A program made the translations under genes and the position numbers. Shown piece after piece: positions 21,794-31,830 of a stretch of DNA of 64,000 bases (its first letter is position 1; every line of letters begins with the position of its first letter). This DNA comes from Lasiodiplodia sp. COLG20 (taxonomy: Eukaryota > Ascomycota > Dothideomycetes > Botryosphaeriales > Botryosphaeriaceae): contig VNWV01000009.1 of NCBI GenBank assembly GCA_009801085.1, positions 1,230,501 through 1,294,500 of the forward strand, read 5' to 3'. The notes beneath the pieces are model-generated. The model worked only from the letters and a program-made list of their open reading frames with translations. It made no database searches and was not told where the DNA came from.

Positions 21794-22357
21794 TCAGTAA
21801 ATCCTCGACCAACCAGGGAGGCCGCGCTGCTTCAAGCCAACGAAGCCGGCGCCCTCGGGTCGCAGGCCGTCGTACTTCTCGTTGGCGGCGGCGATGGTGG
21901 TGAAGTCGTCAAGGGTGAAGCGCTTAGGTTCAGCGGCGGGCTCGGGCTTGGGCTGACGCTTCATCAACAGTCGGTCCTTCAGGGCCCACATGGTGCTGCT
22001 GAATTCGCGCTTCTTTGCTTCAGCGGCAGCAACATCTGTATCTAATGGGTTCGAGGTTAGATCAATCCATTGTTCGTGAAAGTGGATGTTGAATGGTAAT
22101 GATGACGTCGAATGGATTATGTGGTGTGGCACTTCGGCGCTAGAGCAGGTATTTCTGTGGGGGATGGCGATAGGAGAGAGCTTACCAACTATCGGTGATG
22201 ACGAAAGGTCGCGTTCGGCGATCCGTGCGCCTCCTTCCTGGCCGGCAGCGCTCAGACCGGATGATGAAGTGGTGACAGCGACGGGTGCGGCAGTGACGAA
22301 GGCGATGAGGAAGAAGGTGGCGATGAGGCGGGCCAGAGAAGTGATGGTGAAGCGCAT
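21794..22357 (-). CDS. small secreted Kex2-type precursor, 139 aa
   Basis: Exons 22357-22186 and 22041-21794; the 144-bp intron (GTAAGC...ATTAG) joins GTT-G|AT into V-D-T-D. A clear signal peptide (MRFTITSLARLIATFFLIAF, then VTA|AP) covers about 23-25 residues. The remainder has no cysteine. Basic cleavage sites typical of Kex2 or related processing occur at AKKR, LMKR, EPKR and less typically LKQR, near residues 74, 91, 103 and 131. They would release segments starting EFSSTMW, QPKPEPA, FTLDDFT and the nonapeptide GLPGWSRIY. I do not recognise the family. It could be a processed peptide hormone or pheromone-like precursor, or an effector-like secreted protein; neither is shown. ATG 22357 is fixed by the signal peptide. 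Confidence 0.75.
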   Translation of the reverse strand: MRFTITSLARLIATFFLIAFVTAAPVAVTTSSSGLSAAGQEGGARIAERDLSSSPIVGKLSPIAIPHRNTCSSAEVPHHIIHSTSSLPFNIHFHEQWIDLTSNPLDTDVAAAEAKKREFSSTMWALKDRLLMKRQPKPEPAAEPKRFTLDDFTTIAAANEKYDGLRPEGAGFVGLKQRGLPGWSRIY

Positions 22358-24453
22358 GGTGGGCGGATGGAGTCGGGCTTGGTTGGCAGTGGTGGATGTA
22401 GAGGTCGGAATATGAACGTAAAGAATTGGTAGCACAGGCGCGGCAGTCTTTTAAGTGTGAATTGGCTGGTCGGTGAAGGGTTCGGCGGGCGGTTTGTGGT
22501 AGTGGTGTGGGTGATTGTCAGGAGAAGTATTGGATGTTGTAGTACGTCAAAGAAGGTGTGTGAGGCTTTTTCTGGTCTGACCCAAGACAGTGGGATTTGG
22601 AAGTCGGTGGAATTGGAGCCACGCAGGCAGGAGTGAAGAAGAAGAAGCAGAGTGAAGGGCTCGCAGGTGCAAGACGAAACGGACGGGGAGGGGAAATATA
22701 CAGCATGGCGGGAAGACGTCACCTAGGGCGGCACCAGTGCGCGTGCTAAACAGGGCCATGGTTAGGTCGCGCGCGGGAAAGTGGTGCACACCCAAAACGC
22801 AGGCACGGCCGGAGAGGAAGCAGCAGGCGGCGGCTTTGGCGATCGTCAAACAGCAGCCGCCGCCATCCCTGCAATAATGCATGTCTCTCGCAGCCAAAAG
22901 AGAGAGGTTCGCAGGCCAATCGGCCGGCCACCGCAGACGTGCCTTACTGCTGATCAGCTAACCATTCGCAATCTCGACCTCCCGGATGATGGCCGGCAGG
23001 CAAGAGAGAGGATCCCCCTGACCGCGGCGATCGTCGTTTCTGCAGCGCGGTTGTTTGGAGTAATGATGAGGCCACAGCCACCCCCAGGGGACCGGCCTAA
23101 CGTTCTGGAAAAGTGGGGAGAAGGTGAGCATCTCGACAATGGTTCGCACATGCGCGTGCGTGCCGCCCCCCGGCGTCATGGACCCCATGGGCCGCCTGAT
23201 CTGAGACTGGCCGTCGATTGCCATTGCCCGAAACGGCCGCTCGGCGCCTGAGGGCCAAGGGTTGGCGGCTCTGCTGTGTCTCCGGCCCATTCGATTTGAC
23301 GTATTGCATGGCCGCATCGAGACAGTGCTGCGGCCTGCCTAAGGGTCTGGAGACGCGACCGGACCAACCACCGACGTCTAGCCGCCGCCGCACCAAGCCA
23401 ATGGCTTTCTTCTACCCATCCTAAGCAGCCCTCCTTAGATGCCTACACGCTTCGGTCCCGCCTCACGCTTTTGCGTCTGTCGCCGCGTTTCAGAAACGCG
23501 ATGCAGGTACTGTTCGTGCAGCTAATTACAAACCTGCAAGGTACGGAAAACAACGCGGGCGCCATGCCCTTTTTCTGCCTGCATGAGCCGACGTCGCACG
23601 GGAGTACAATAATGCCCCAGCATTCAATGCCGGTCCCCACTTTTTTTCACTATGTATGAAATCATATCAACGTCTCCGCGCCAACTTTTGTCGTCTGGTG
23701 ACACTAGCATGCAACAGAAAACACGTGTGGGAAAGTGCGCCCCGTCAACCACGAAATCAGAACTCTGTCAGGCGGGGAAGCCCATTGCCTAATCCACAGA
23801 GATTTAGCCACACCATTGACTCACTCATTCATTATCGCGTGGGTTTGCCATAGTTATTCCTCATGGAGGAGCCAAAAGTATTAGTGAATAATAAATGAGT
23901 ACACTACCCCGCCGCTATTGCCTGGCTAGTTGACTAGTTGCTGAGCACGCTAAACAAGCATCGTCGTCGCTGCACAGACCATCGACGCTGTGCGCCCATA
24001 CTATATCCACCTCAAGTCACGCCACAGCACGACGGTACACACGCAAAGGCCAGGCACCCGCAAACCGATCACATTCTTTGCCTAGCTCCACCGCTCCACT
24101 ATCATCGAGAGGGTGGGCTGTTCTTAGCTATACCAGTCTGCGAACAAAAAAAAAAGAATTAAAGCCTTCTTTAAGGACGCCAGCCTTTATTCGTAGAAGG
24201 GAAAAGAGAAAGGAGAAAAAAAACCGAACGCACAAGGTATAAGGCTTGAGGAAGATGCGCTCCATAAAACTCCTTTTTCTTTCTCTCATATCGAAGAAAT
24301 CCAGAGATCCCCCCCTTTCCCAGAATTACATCCCTCCGTCTTCTCTCGTTTGTCGTATACACATATCCAGGAACCTAACCCGTACCCATTTACCGTCGTC
24401 CCATCATCATCAACATCATCATCGCATCGTCAAATGAGGTTGGAAGGATCTTC
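22358..24453. other. intergenic, no supported gene
   Basis: About 2.1 kb: the promoter of the secreted-precursor gene and the 3' flank of the methyltransferase-domain gene. A (CAT)n-like run lies near 24401-24425. Nothing else can be supported. Confidence 0.5.
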
Positions 24454-27384
24454 TTAAAACCCCTTCCTCGCCCATCCCTCCAAGCCTCTCCACGCGCATC
24501 CATCCCTCGCGCCCTCCTCCAGCGCCTGTGTGATACCCTCGCCGAGACGTCCCTCGTCCTCCTTGCCCATCTCCGCCTGCAGCTTGACGAGCCACTTCTC
24601 CCACGCGCGAGCGCCGATGAGGCCGGCAACCTCACGGGCGTCCTTGGTCGAGCCCTGCTGTTGCTGCTGGTTGCTGCTGCCCTCGTCGATGTCCTTCGGC
24701 GGCGGCGTGGGGGGCACCGTGATGGTGGGCCCGCTGGTGGTCGTGGTACCGTTGACGATCGTGTCCATCAGCGAGTCCGCACGCTTGTGCTGATGACGGC
24801 GAGGGAAGAAGAACGAAGTCGGGGAGAAAGGCTCAACCTCGCCGTTCGGGCCGATGACCTTCTCGCTATGCGGGCTGTGGGCCGAGATGGAGCCACGCGG
24901 CGAGTTCAGCACGTCCGGGTGCTTGCTCTTCGCGAGTGCCTCGTCGGCGCCGACGTTCAGCGTCTCGCTCCACTTGGCGCCAGTGCGAGGCAAAGGAGTC
25001 GTCGTCCACACGCGCCTGACGTCCTTGGCGGCGAAGCCGGCGCGTGCGAGGCGGGGCAGGAAAGACTTGGTGGGCTGCGCGTCATAGCCGCGGGTGCGAA
25101 GGTTGAAGGAGAATTCGACCGAAACCTTCTGCGTGTGCGAGCCCGCCGCGGCGCGCATGACATCGGCGTCGAGGAGCGAGAACTCCAGGTAGCCACCCGG
25201 CTTGAGAATACGCATGCACTCCTTCAGACAAAGATCATACTCGTCGAGGCAGGAAGTAGAGTTACCGCCAGCGAGCTGTCCGGGGCTGGGGACGGGTTTG
25301 GTAGTCTTGAGGAGTGCGTAGAGGTTACGGGCGGAAACGACGTCGAAGTGGCCGTTGGGAAAGGGCAGCGTCCAGTAGTTGGGCACGACCTTGTGGCGGT
25401 GATTCGGCGGGCCCTCGATGTCGCGCTCCTCATCACCGTCGAGCTTGACGGGTTCCTCGGTCTTGGTGGAGACAGTGAAGACCGAAGTCAGGGGGAAGTC
25501 CAGAGCGACTTGCCATGCCCAGTCGCAGACTGCCTGGCCGCCCAGGTCAAGAACGCGAGTAGCACCCTCATCCCGGGTGTGGGCGAGAATCTTGTAGGCG
25601 GGGCTGGTGATGAGACGACCACTGTGGAGCAGTCGTGAAGCCTCGAGAGCCCAGAAGGCCGGTCGCACGAGCTCAAGAACTTGCTGCTCCTTCTGGGCCT
25701 TGGCGATCTGCTCCTTGTGCTCGTTGGGGTCATCCGTGTAGAAGAGAGACACCGGGCGTGTCGAAGGGATTTTAGAGTAGCCGCACAGCTCGTACCTGCC
25801 GAGGAGCAGGTTGTTGTGCCTCTTTGGTGCGCAGCGACGCTGCAGGTGCACAGCCTCGGCACGGGTAAGACGGTGGATGAAGGCATCGAACTTGCCAGTA
25901 GTCTCCCTGAGAAACTCAAGTGCCTCGAAAAAGGTGGTATCCTTGGTCAGAGTCTCGTGGGGCGTCTTAGGGGTCTTGGGGACAACAAGGTCAACAAAGC
26001 GGACGGACTTCTTCGACGGGGAGCCGATGTCGGTAATAGAGTTTCTTCTCTCAAGAGCAACGGGGCTGACAGGGCTGAGCATGCCCTCCAGCCAGTTCTC
26101 CTGGGCAGTGATCCAGAGGCTGGTGCGGCTGAGGTTCTTGCCGGCAACTTGCTCGAGTTCCTGAGCATAGTTTTCGTTGTACTCGAACTTTGTTGCGCTC
26201 GGCTGGATCTCCATGATCTCTCCAACGGGGGACAGGAAGCCATCGAGAGCAGTTGGGGTTTGCTCTGCGGCGCCAAAGTTGGCGGGAACTTCGACAACGT
26301 GCTCAACAACGTTGTCCGGGCGTTCCCTCCAAGGCACGCCGTAGAAGTTCTCAGCGACGGATGTCGATGGAGTCTCATCACGCTTCTGCGGGGGAGGAAG
26401 GCTCCAGGTGTGGCGGGCAGAGCCCTGCAGAGAAGAGAAGAAACCGCCGGGCGACGGGATGGTCAGGGCAGAGAATTCATCCTCGTCAGCTTTGACGTCT
26501 GACGGGGTCGTTGTAAGGTCGTTGGTGAAGATTCTCTGGACGGGGGCGGTCAGGCGGTCACCTCCGACGACTTGGGTCATCTCTTCCTCCGAGACGTGGA
26601 GCAGCTGGTCTCGGGTCTCAGTGTCATCATCACGAGAAATGTGGTGCAGCGTCTCCATGGCAGCAGGGTTGAGTTGCACAGAGCCCGACCACTCCCTTTC
26701 CTTCTGGGCCTGCTGGTCCGGGGTCGAGGGACAGCTCAGCTGCTCCAGCTCTTCCGACGACAAGCTGCCGTCCAGGGACGGCTCAGCACTGGTTGCGGGG
26801 TTGTTGAGTTTGCGGGCGGCTAGCATGTTGAGAACGTTCTGAGCAGGAGTCAAAGCTGGGACAGGGGCGGGCGAAACTGCACTTTTCTGGAGCTTTTCGA
26901 TAGTCGGCCAGTGGGATGGTGACGGAATGACAATCGAAGGATAGCTGTTGCGGCTGGACCTTGCGCTGTTGTTGGTACTGGACTTCTTGACCGAGTTGGA
27001 GCACTTGAGCGGAACCTCCTCAGTATCGTCGTCGGTCATGTCGTACAGCTCGTCGAAGTCGGGGTCGTTGCGCGAGCGGGCGAGCGGCCAGTTCTCCTGG
27101 GCTTGGGCGGGCTGGGGGTTCTGGAGCGAGGCCTTCGGAGTAGGGAAGTCCTCGCTGTAGGCAGGCGACTGGTACGAGGGCGAGGCGACGGAGGCCCTGC
27201 CAGTATACTGGGCCCACTGGTGGGTAAGGTTCTGGGAGAAGTAATCCTGGTAGATGTGGGGGATCTGCGGGGATTCCTCGATTATGGTATTAATGGTTGC
27301 TCTCCGGTCCAGCGGAGAGAGGAGACGCGAATCGTTGTGTGCCGGCGGGCAGTAGGTGGTGGCGGGCAGGTAGTAGCTCTCCAT
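24454..27384 (-). CDS. large protein with SAM-dependent methyltransferase-like domain, 976 aa
   Basis: One intronless exon. Residues 1 to about 500 are mostly low-complexity and probably disordered. From about 500 there is a folded part with DTTFFEALEFLRETTGKFDA and a class I methyltransferase core: motif I ATRVLDLGGQAVCDW (about 612-626), FPNGHFDVVSARNLYALL (about 677), and CLKECMRILKPGGYLEFSLL (about 725-745). Motif I lacks the GxGxG pattern (LDLGGQAVCDW), yet the post-motif KPGGYLEF is textbook, so activity is uncertain. A polyGln stretch (QQQQQ) and a C-terminal helix (GARAWEKWLVKLQAEMGKED) follow. The substrate is unknown. It is distinct from LaeA-type proteins, in which the domain forms most of the chain. 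Confidence 0.82.
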   Translation of the reverse strand: MESYYLPATTYCPPAHNDSRLLSPLDRRATINTIIEESPQIPHIYQDYFSQNLTHQWAQYTGRASVASPSYQSPAYSEDFPTPKASLQNPQPAQAQENWPLARSRNDPDFDELYDMTDDDTEEVPLKCSNSVKKSSTNNSARSSRNSYPSIVIPSPSHWPTIEKLQKSAVSPAPVPALTPAQNVLNMLAARKLNNPATSAEPSLDGSLSSEELEQLSCPSTPDQQAQKEREWSGSVQLNPAAMETLHHISRDDDTETRDQLLHVSEEEMTQVVGGDRLTAPVQRIFTNDLTTTPSDVKADEDEFSALTIPSPGGFFSSLQGSARHTWSLPPPQKRDETPSTSVAENFYGVPWRERPDNVVEHVVEVPANFGAAEQTPTALDGFLSPVGEIMEIQPSATKFEYNENYAQELEQVAGKNLSRTSLWITAQENWLEGMLSPVSPVALERRNSITDIGSPSKKSVRFVDLVVPKTPKTPHETLTKDTTFFEALEFLRETTGKFDAFIHRLTRAEAVHLQRRCAPKRHNNLLLGRYELCGYSKIPSTRPVSLFYTDDPNEHKEQIAKAQKEQQVLELVRPAFWALEASRLLHSGRLITSPAYKILAHTRDEGATRVLDLGGQAVCDWAWQVALDFPLTSVFTVSTKTEEPVKLDGDEERDIEGPPNHRHKVVPNYWTLPFPNGHFDVVSARNLYALLKTTKPVPSPGQLAGGNSTSCLDEYDLCLKECMRILKPGGYLEFSLLDADVMRAAAGSHTQKVSVEFSFNLRTRGYDAQPTKSFLPRLARAGFAAKDVRRVWTTTPLPRTGAKWSETLNVGADEALAKSKHPDVLNSPRGSISAHSPHSEKVIGPNGEVEPFSPTSFFFPRRHQHKRADSLMDTIVNGTTTTSGPTITVPPTPPPKDIDEGSSNQQQQQGSTKDAREVAGLIGARAWEKWLVKLQAEMGKEDEGRLGEGITQALEEGARDGCAWRGLEGWARKGF

Positions 27385-29571
27385 GGTGTAGGCTGAAGCG
27401 TTTGGAGTAGCACAAAATGGAATTATTAGTTGGGCAATAACCCGGTCCGATCAACGGATAGCGATGCGTGAGGCTCCGGTCAACGGAAGCGCAAGAGACA
27501 AAGAAAGAAGAACAAAAAAGCAAAAGTCAACGCGTGACGATGGTCGACATGCGTGGAGAATGGGATGGACCATTTAGGCGCGATGCGGCACAGTGTAGCT
27601 TAAGAGCAAGCGACTTGTGGCCCGTGAGCGAGCGGCGGTCAGTGGCGTATTGGCTGCAGGGGTGTGATGTTTGCAGGCGCCGTGGAGCAGTGGAGGACCA
27701 GCGGCAAGAGAAGAGGCTCTTGTGGCGGTTGGGCGCGGTCACAGTGGCACGACGTGTGCGTCGTGCAAGGGCGGCCGGCGGTTGGCTGGGATGGAGATGA
27801 GCGGGCCAGTCAGTGCGCAGATGGGTGAGTGGTCGGGGTCGACGATTGGATGGCAGCTGCTGTAAGCGCCCGCGGCCCGTGCTGGGCGGATGTTATTTTG
27901 GGCCCTGGAGTGGGGCCCCCGGCTCGCAGCGACACGACAACGCTGCCTTGTCGCGCCGTCCTTAAACAAGCCGCCTGCCTCGGTCGTGCATTGCAACAGC
28001 CAATTCGGGCGCGTGTGTATATTGTTCGCATGCGCCGTTGCTGCAATGACACGATACCGCGCGGGGTTGCGCGCTTCCTCCTCAGCGCGAACACGTTGCC
28101 GTCAACACGCTTCGCCTGCTCCACTGCATCTCTTCCCCAGCTTCCCTTGCGTTTCATTCTCGTTTTTCCGCGGGCTTGGAAACTTATCAACCGTGTCTCC
28201 GGCAATCTGCAGCCCATGCCTCACTCCGCGCTTGATTGGGCTTTGAAGAGGTGCCGAAACTTAGATCTGTTGTTGGGACGGCGCTTGTCCTCACCGGTCT
28301 CCATCAATATTCGGAGCCCGCGGGCCTGGTAGCATCATCTCCGGTGGCGGTGTATATGGCACAGTCGAATCCGTCCAACGAAGTACTCGGTACAAGCGCG
28401 CGCATTCCATGTGGGCTGCCACCACACCACCATCAACCACGGCCAAGAGCGGCAAAGCAGGAAACGCATGAAATCTACAGATCATCATTGCCTGTTACTG
28501 AACTGTTTCCTTTCTGTTTTGTGTCACTCCGTTGCCTTATATAGCTCCGAGCTTGCGGCCCATCATTGGCCCAACACCATACCTGGTCAAACCGGAACTG
28601 GCCGCCTATCTCTCTTGGCTATATCATTGCCTCCTACTTTGCCTCACGCTCTACCAATAGCAATGTGGTTCACTCGGCACTTTCCGCCAAGGCTAACATT
28701 GTCTAGAAGTGATGATATTGCAACGCGCGTCCAAGTTTGACGGCTGCATATGAAGTATCACCATCCAAAATTGTGCCCAACAAAGGCACGTCTGCCTCTC
28801 ATCGTTCCACATCTAACGAGCCAACAGGATGCACAACTCTACAGCCATAAGGTGGTTTGAAATTATGGGGGGAAAAGCATCTTGCTCAAGCGTGCTCCGC
28901 AAAACAAAATATACATCGGCTGCATAGGCACTTAAAGTCCTTTTGCAAACTATGCCATGTAGCTCTTAATCACACATCTACATCTGTACTCATCTGCCGG
29001 AAGACATGCATCGCGACTGGTTGTGTAGTTGACAGGCAGCGCATCAGATTTTCCATACGGGGCATGTCATCATTTCGGCATCAAAAGACGAGATTCATGT
29101 CCTGCATACTAATACTAAAGACTTTTAGGTACTGATGAATGCGCAGAATGATCCATAAGCTATCTAGAGGGCAGCGTAAAATATATACGGGCCCGTAGCT
29201 AGCAAACAGCAAATAACAAACGGAGAGGGGCGAATATTATGGAATCTGCTTGATACTTCGATAGGTACAAATATTCACTGTCATCTTGAACAGTCCAAGT
29301 CCGGCAGAGCACTTTATGCACTTACCACTTTGTCGCTCCCGTAGCGGGAATACGCCAGATATTTAGCCCACCAGCACGTAACTTCACCTATTTACGAGGA
29401 CTGGCTTTTCGTCATGAGAGTGCGCAGCTACCGTTCGTGCGCAGCTGCCGTTTCGTGCAGGCCGCGCCTTCCTATCAACATATGCATCTATGCTACAGCA
29501 GCACAAAGTACTTCATGACTGAGGTACAACATTCCATCCCACAATACACCGTGACTCTTCCATCACCCACC
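27385..29571. other. intergenic, promoter side of two divergent genes
   Basis: 2.2 kb between the methyltransferase-domain gene (minus) and coiled-coil gene E (plus). No exon set is recognised. CACGTA, one base off the E-box, lies at 29375-29380, about 192 bp before the ATG of gene E. Confidence 0.5.
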
Positions 29572-30169
29572 ATGGACCCGACGGAGGCTGTGCCGTTAGC
29601 TCTGCTTGCACGACGTGCCCAGCTTGAAGAAGAATCCCTTGCACTTATGAGGGAAGCTGAGAAGAAGCTTCAAGAGCTCGACAATCTTGAGAAGGAGAGT
29701 GAGAAGCTCAAAGAACAAATTAAGCGTGAGGGTGCTGCAAATCGACAGAAGAAGAGGGTAAGAGTGCTTTGGGAATGATGTGGCCTTTCACTGACCTTTA
29801 GTGTAGAAGTACGACCAGTACCTGGCGGAAGAATGCCTTCCTGATGGCGCAAAAACGTCAGCATATCTACAATCGCAGCTGGTCTTTGCTATTTGTAGCA
29901 TGAAGGAGACCATGAAGGAAAACAAGGACAAGCTTCACTGCTACGAATGTTTGAAAACAGACGTCGAGGAACTCATCGCCGAGGCATATGAACACAAAGG
30001 ACCGGTTCCTGTGCACCTATTTACTGAGGAACAACTGGATATGCTGGCATGCCTTGAGAGGCGTATTCAGGCGGACCGGGAGAAACCAAATGCGAGCGTG
30101 GTACCCGAGCTCCAGAGGATCAGCGAGAGCATTCGGATGATGATGAAGAGCATGCGAGATCAAGAATGA
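29572..30169 (+). CDS. small coiled-coil family protein E
   Basis: Unrecognised family member about 20 kb from the A-D cluster and on the same strand. Exons 29572-29757 and 29807-30169 give 182 aa. Exon 1 (62 aa) is a long coiled coil from about residue 15, with LQELDNLEKESEKLKEQIKR, ending in QKKR. The 49-bp intron (GTAAGA...GTGTAG) is phase 0, and exon 2 opens with KYDQY, matching gene B. The following helices include LKTDVEELIAEAYEHKG. The motif is LFTEEQLDMLACLERRIQAD (about residues 133-152), and the last 30 residues form a charged helix. Cysteines are more frequent than in relatives (four in exon 2). Function unknown. Confidence 0.7.
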
Positions 30170-30773
30170 GAGAATATCCTCAACAAGGGTACAACGTACG
30201 GTGCTCCTACGATTCAGAAAGACTTCTTCAGGAAAGAAATGGACTTCCATTGGTGAGGTCGAAAAAAAGAGACATGCATGCCACCTGCACAAGACTGCAG
30301 GTTGATAGCATCTACAGTACTTCGAAGGGGGCGTGGCGAAAATGAAGATTATACTCTATTTCACCAGCACATACGGACACGAAGGAACACAGGTATTTCA
30401 GATCATGCTGGAGATCAAACATGAGAACAGATAAAACATTTACGGTCGAGGGAATGCGACTGACTAGACGTGAAAAAAATGGTGGTAGGGCGATTGTATA
30501 CAGGACTCGTACAAATGGATTATAATGACTATTGATCCCATATTTCACATTTGCTCAATAGAAAATACCAGTATCAGTTTCGGTGAGGAAAATTCGAGTT
30601 GAAGCAAAATTTCTGCGACGACGGGTGGCACTTGCTTCACGCGGCAGTCACGCTGCTTGCTTCCCAAAGGTATCAAAGCGCCTTCTTCAACCGGACATCT
30701 TGACCCATTACCCTCACACCGACACTCAATCCAAACATACACTTCATAACCGACTTCGCAATATCTCCCACTC
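30170..30773. other. intergenic between coiled-coil genes E and F
   Basis: No gene supported. CACTTG (a CANNTG E-box variant) at 30629-30634 lies 140-145 bp before the ATG of gene F. The 60 bases before that ATG are A/C-rich leader-like sequence. Confidence 0.45.
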
Positions 30774-31327
30774 ATGGCAACAGCCCGAAAGCGTGAGCTC
30801 GAAGAGCTGCTCGAGCAGAAGCGAAAGGAGATGGCAGAAATCGAGGCGGCGCTCCAAGCCGAGGGCAAACTTCAAGGCCAAAAGACTGCAGAGGAGACCA
30901 AGATGGCAAGCTCTCTCCCCCCAGTTTTGCCTCGCACCAACTAACAAGTTACGGCTTCGGCCGAAAGCAGAGGTACATCGAGCTCATGACGTTCTTATCG
31001 CCTGACAACGACCCCTCTCAAACGCAACTCTACCTTCCGCACAAGTTTCCCGCACTCTTGGTGAACCTGCACGATGCGATGGAGGTGCTGAACGATAGGA
31101 TGGAGTACTACCAAACGATGAGTGAGCTGGTGGACGAGATGGCGATGCGTCACCCAAACACGATACCGTTCGACCTGATCAATGAGAAGGAGATCAGCTC
31201 GCTGGTGTATCTCGCGAGGTGCCTGAAGTGGGACGAGGATGTAGCTAGCAAGCTGAAGAGGAGCGTTGTACCCAATGTACGATTGATTAGGAACCTGAGG
31301 GACAAGGTCGTCGGGGAGAAGCCGTAG
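30774..31327 (+). CDS. small coiled-coil family protein F (GC-AG intron)
   Basis: Unrecognised family member, 162 aa from exons 30774-30905 and 30971-31327. Exon 1 (44 aa) is a compact coiled coil, RELEELLEQKRKEMAEIEAA. The only intron consistent with the frame begins GCAAGC and ends AAAGCAG, with a CTAAC branch-like site 30 bases before the acceptor: a GC-AG intron of 65 bp. Reading through it meets TAA within 15 codons. It is phase 0, and exon 2 opens with RYIEL, aligned with KYNDY and KYDQY. A helical part (LHDAMEVLNDRMEYYQTMSE) follows, then a divergent motif LINEKEISSLVYLARCLKWD (about residues 113-132) and a final helix ending RNLRDKVVGEKP, very like the SKLRDKICGKSP of gene B. Confidence 0.68.
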
Positions 31328-31830
31328 GCGGGCCGTGGAAGACAAGAGATGCAGTGCTTGTGGCTTTGTGCTGTGGATTGGTCGACGTGGAGGCTCGCTC
31401 CAACCTGATGCTTTCAAGAGACGAGGTCGCTAGGTAATGCTGAAGTTCCAGAGGAAAGACTTCATTGGGGAAAGGTATCTGGACCAAAAAAAAAAAAAGG
31501 AAAAAGCTGCAATGCTACAAATGGGCGATGGAGGAATGGAATGGAGAGATTGGCTATCACATTACTTTTAGCATTGAGATTTTCGACAAATTACATCCGA
31601 AATGGGCGTGTTTAGGCAAAAAGGTGTTGGACGAGCATGACGGCGTGATCCCCGAGAGCTCCGAGGCTGCCCCACCAAGCCCCTCCGACGTCACTGCAAA
31701 CCCTAAACTATCCTCAACACCACGATCCACCTCCCAACTTTCAGTCCAGGTCTCACCGCTCGACCGCGTCGAATCGCTTCCCAGACTCTCCAATCGCTTC
31801 TATCCGGCACTCCCGAACAAACAAGCAACA
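31328..31830. other. upstream region of RPE1
   Basis: 503 bp holding the 3' flank of gene F and the RPE1 promoter/leader. The frame of RPE1 is open upstream to 31465, but that part is not like the enzyme and is taken as leader. Confidence 0.5.

Noticed and set aside
24661..26502. Long plus-strand frames of 325 and 273 codons
   Set aside because: They lie antisense to the methyltransferase-domain gene and show only codon-bias shadow composition.
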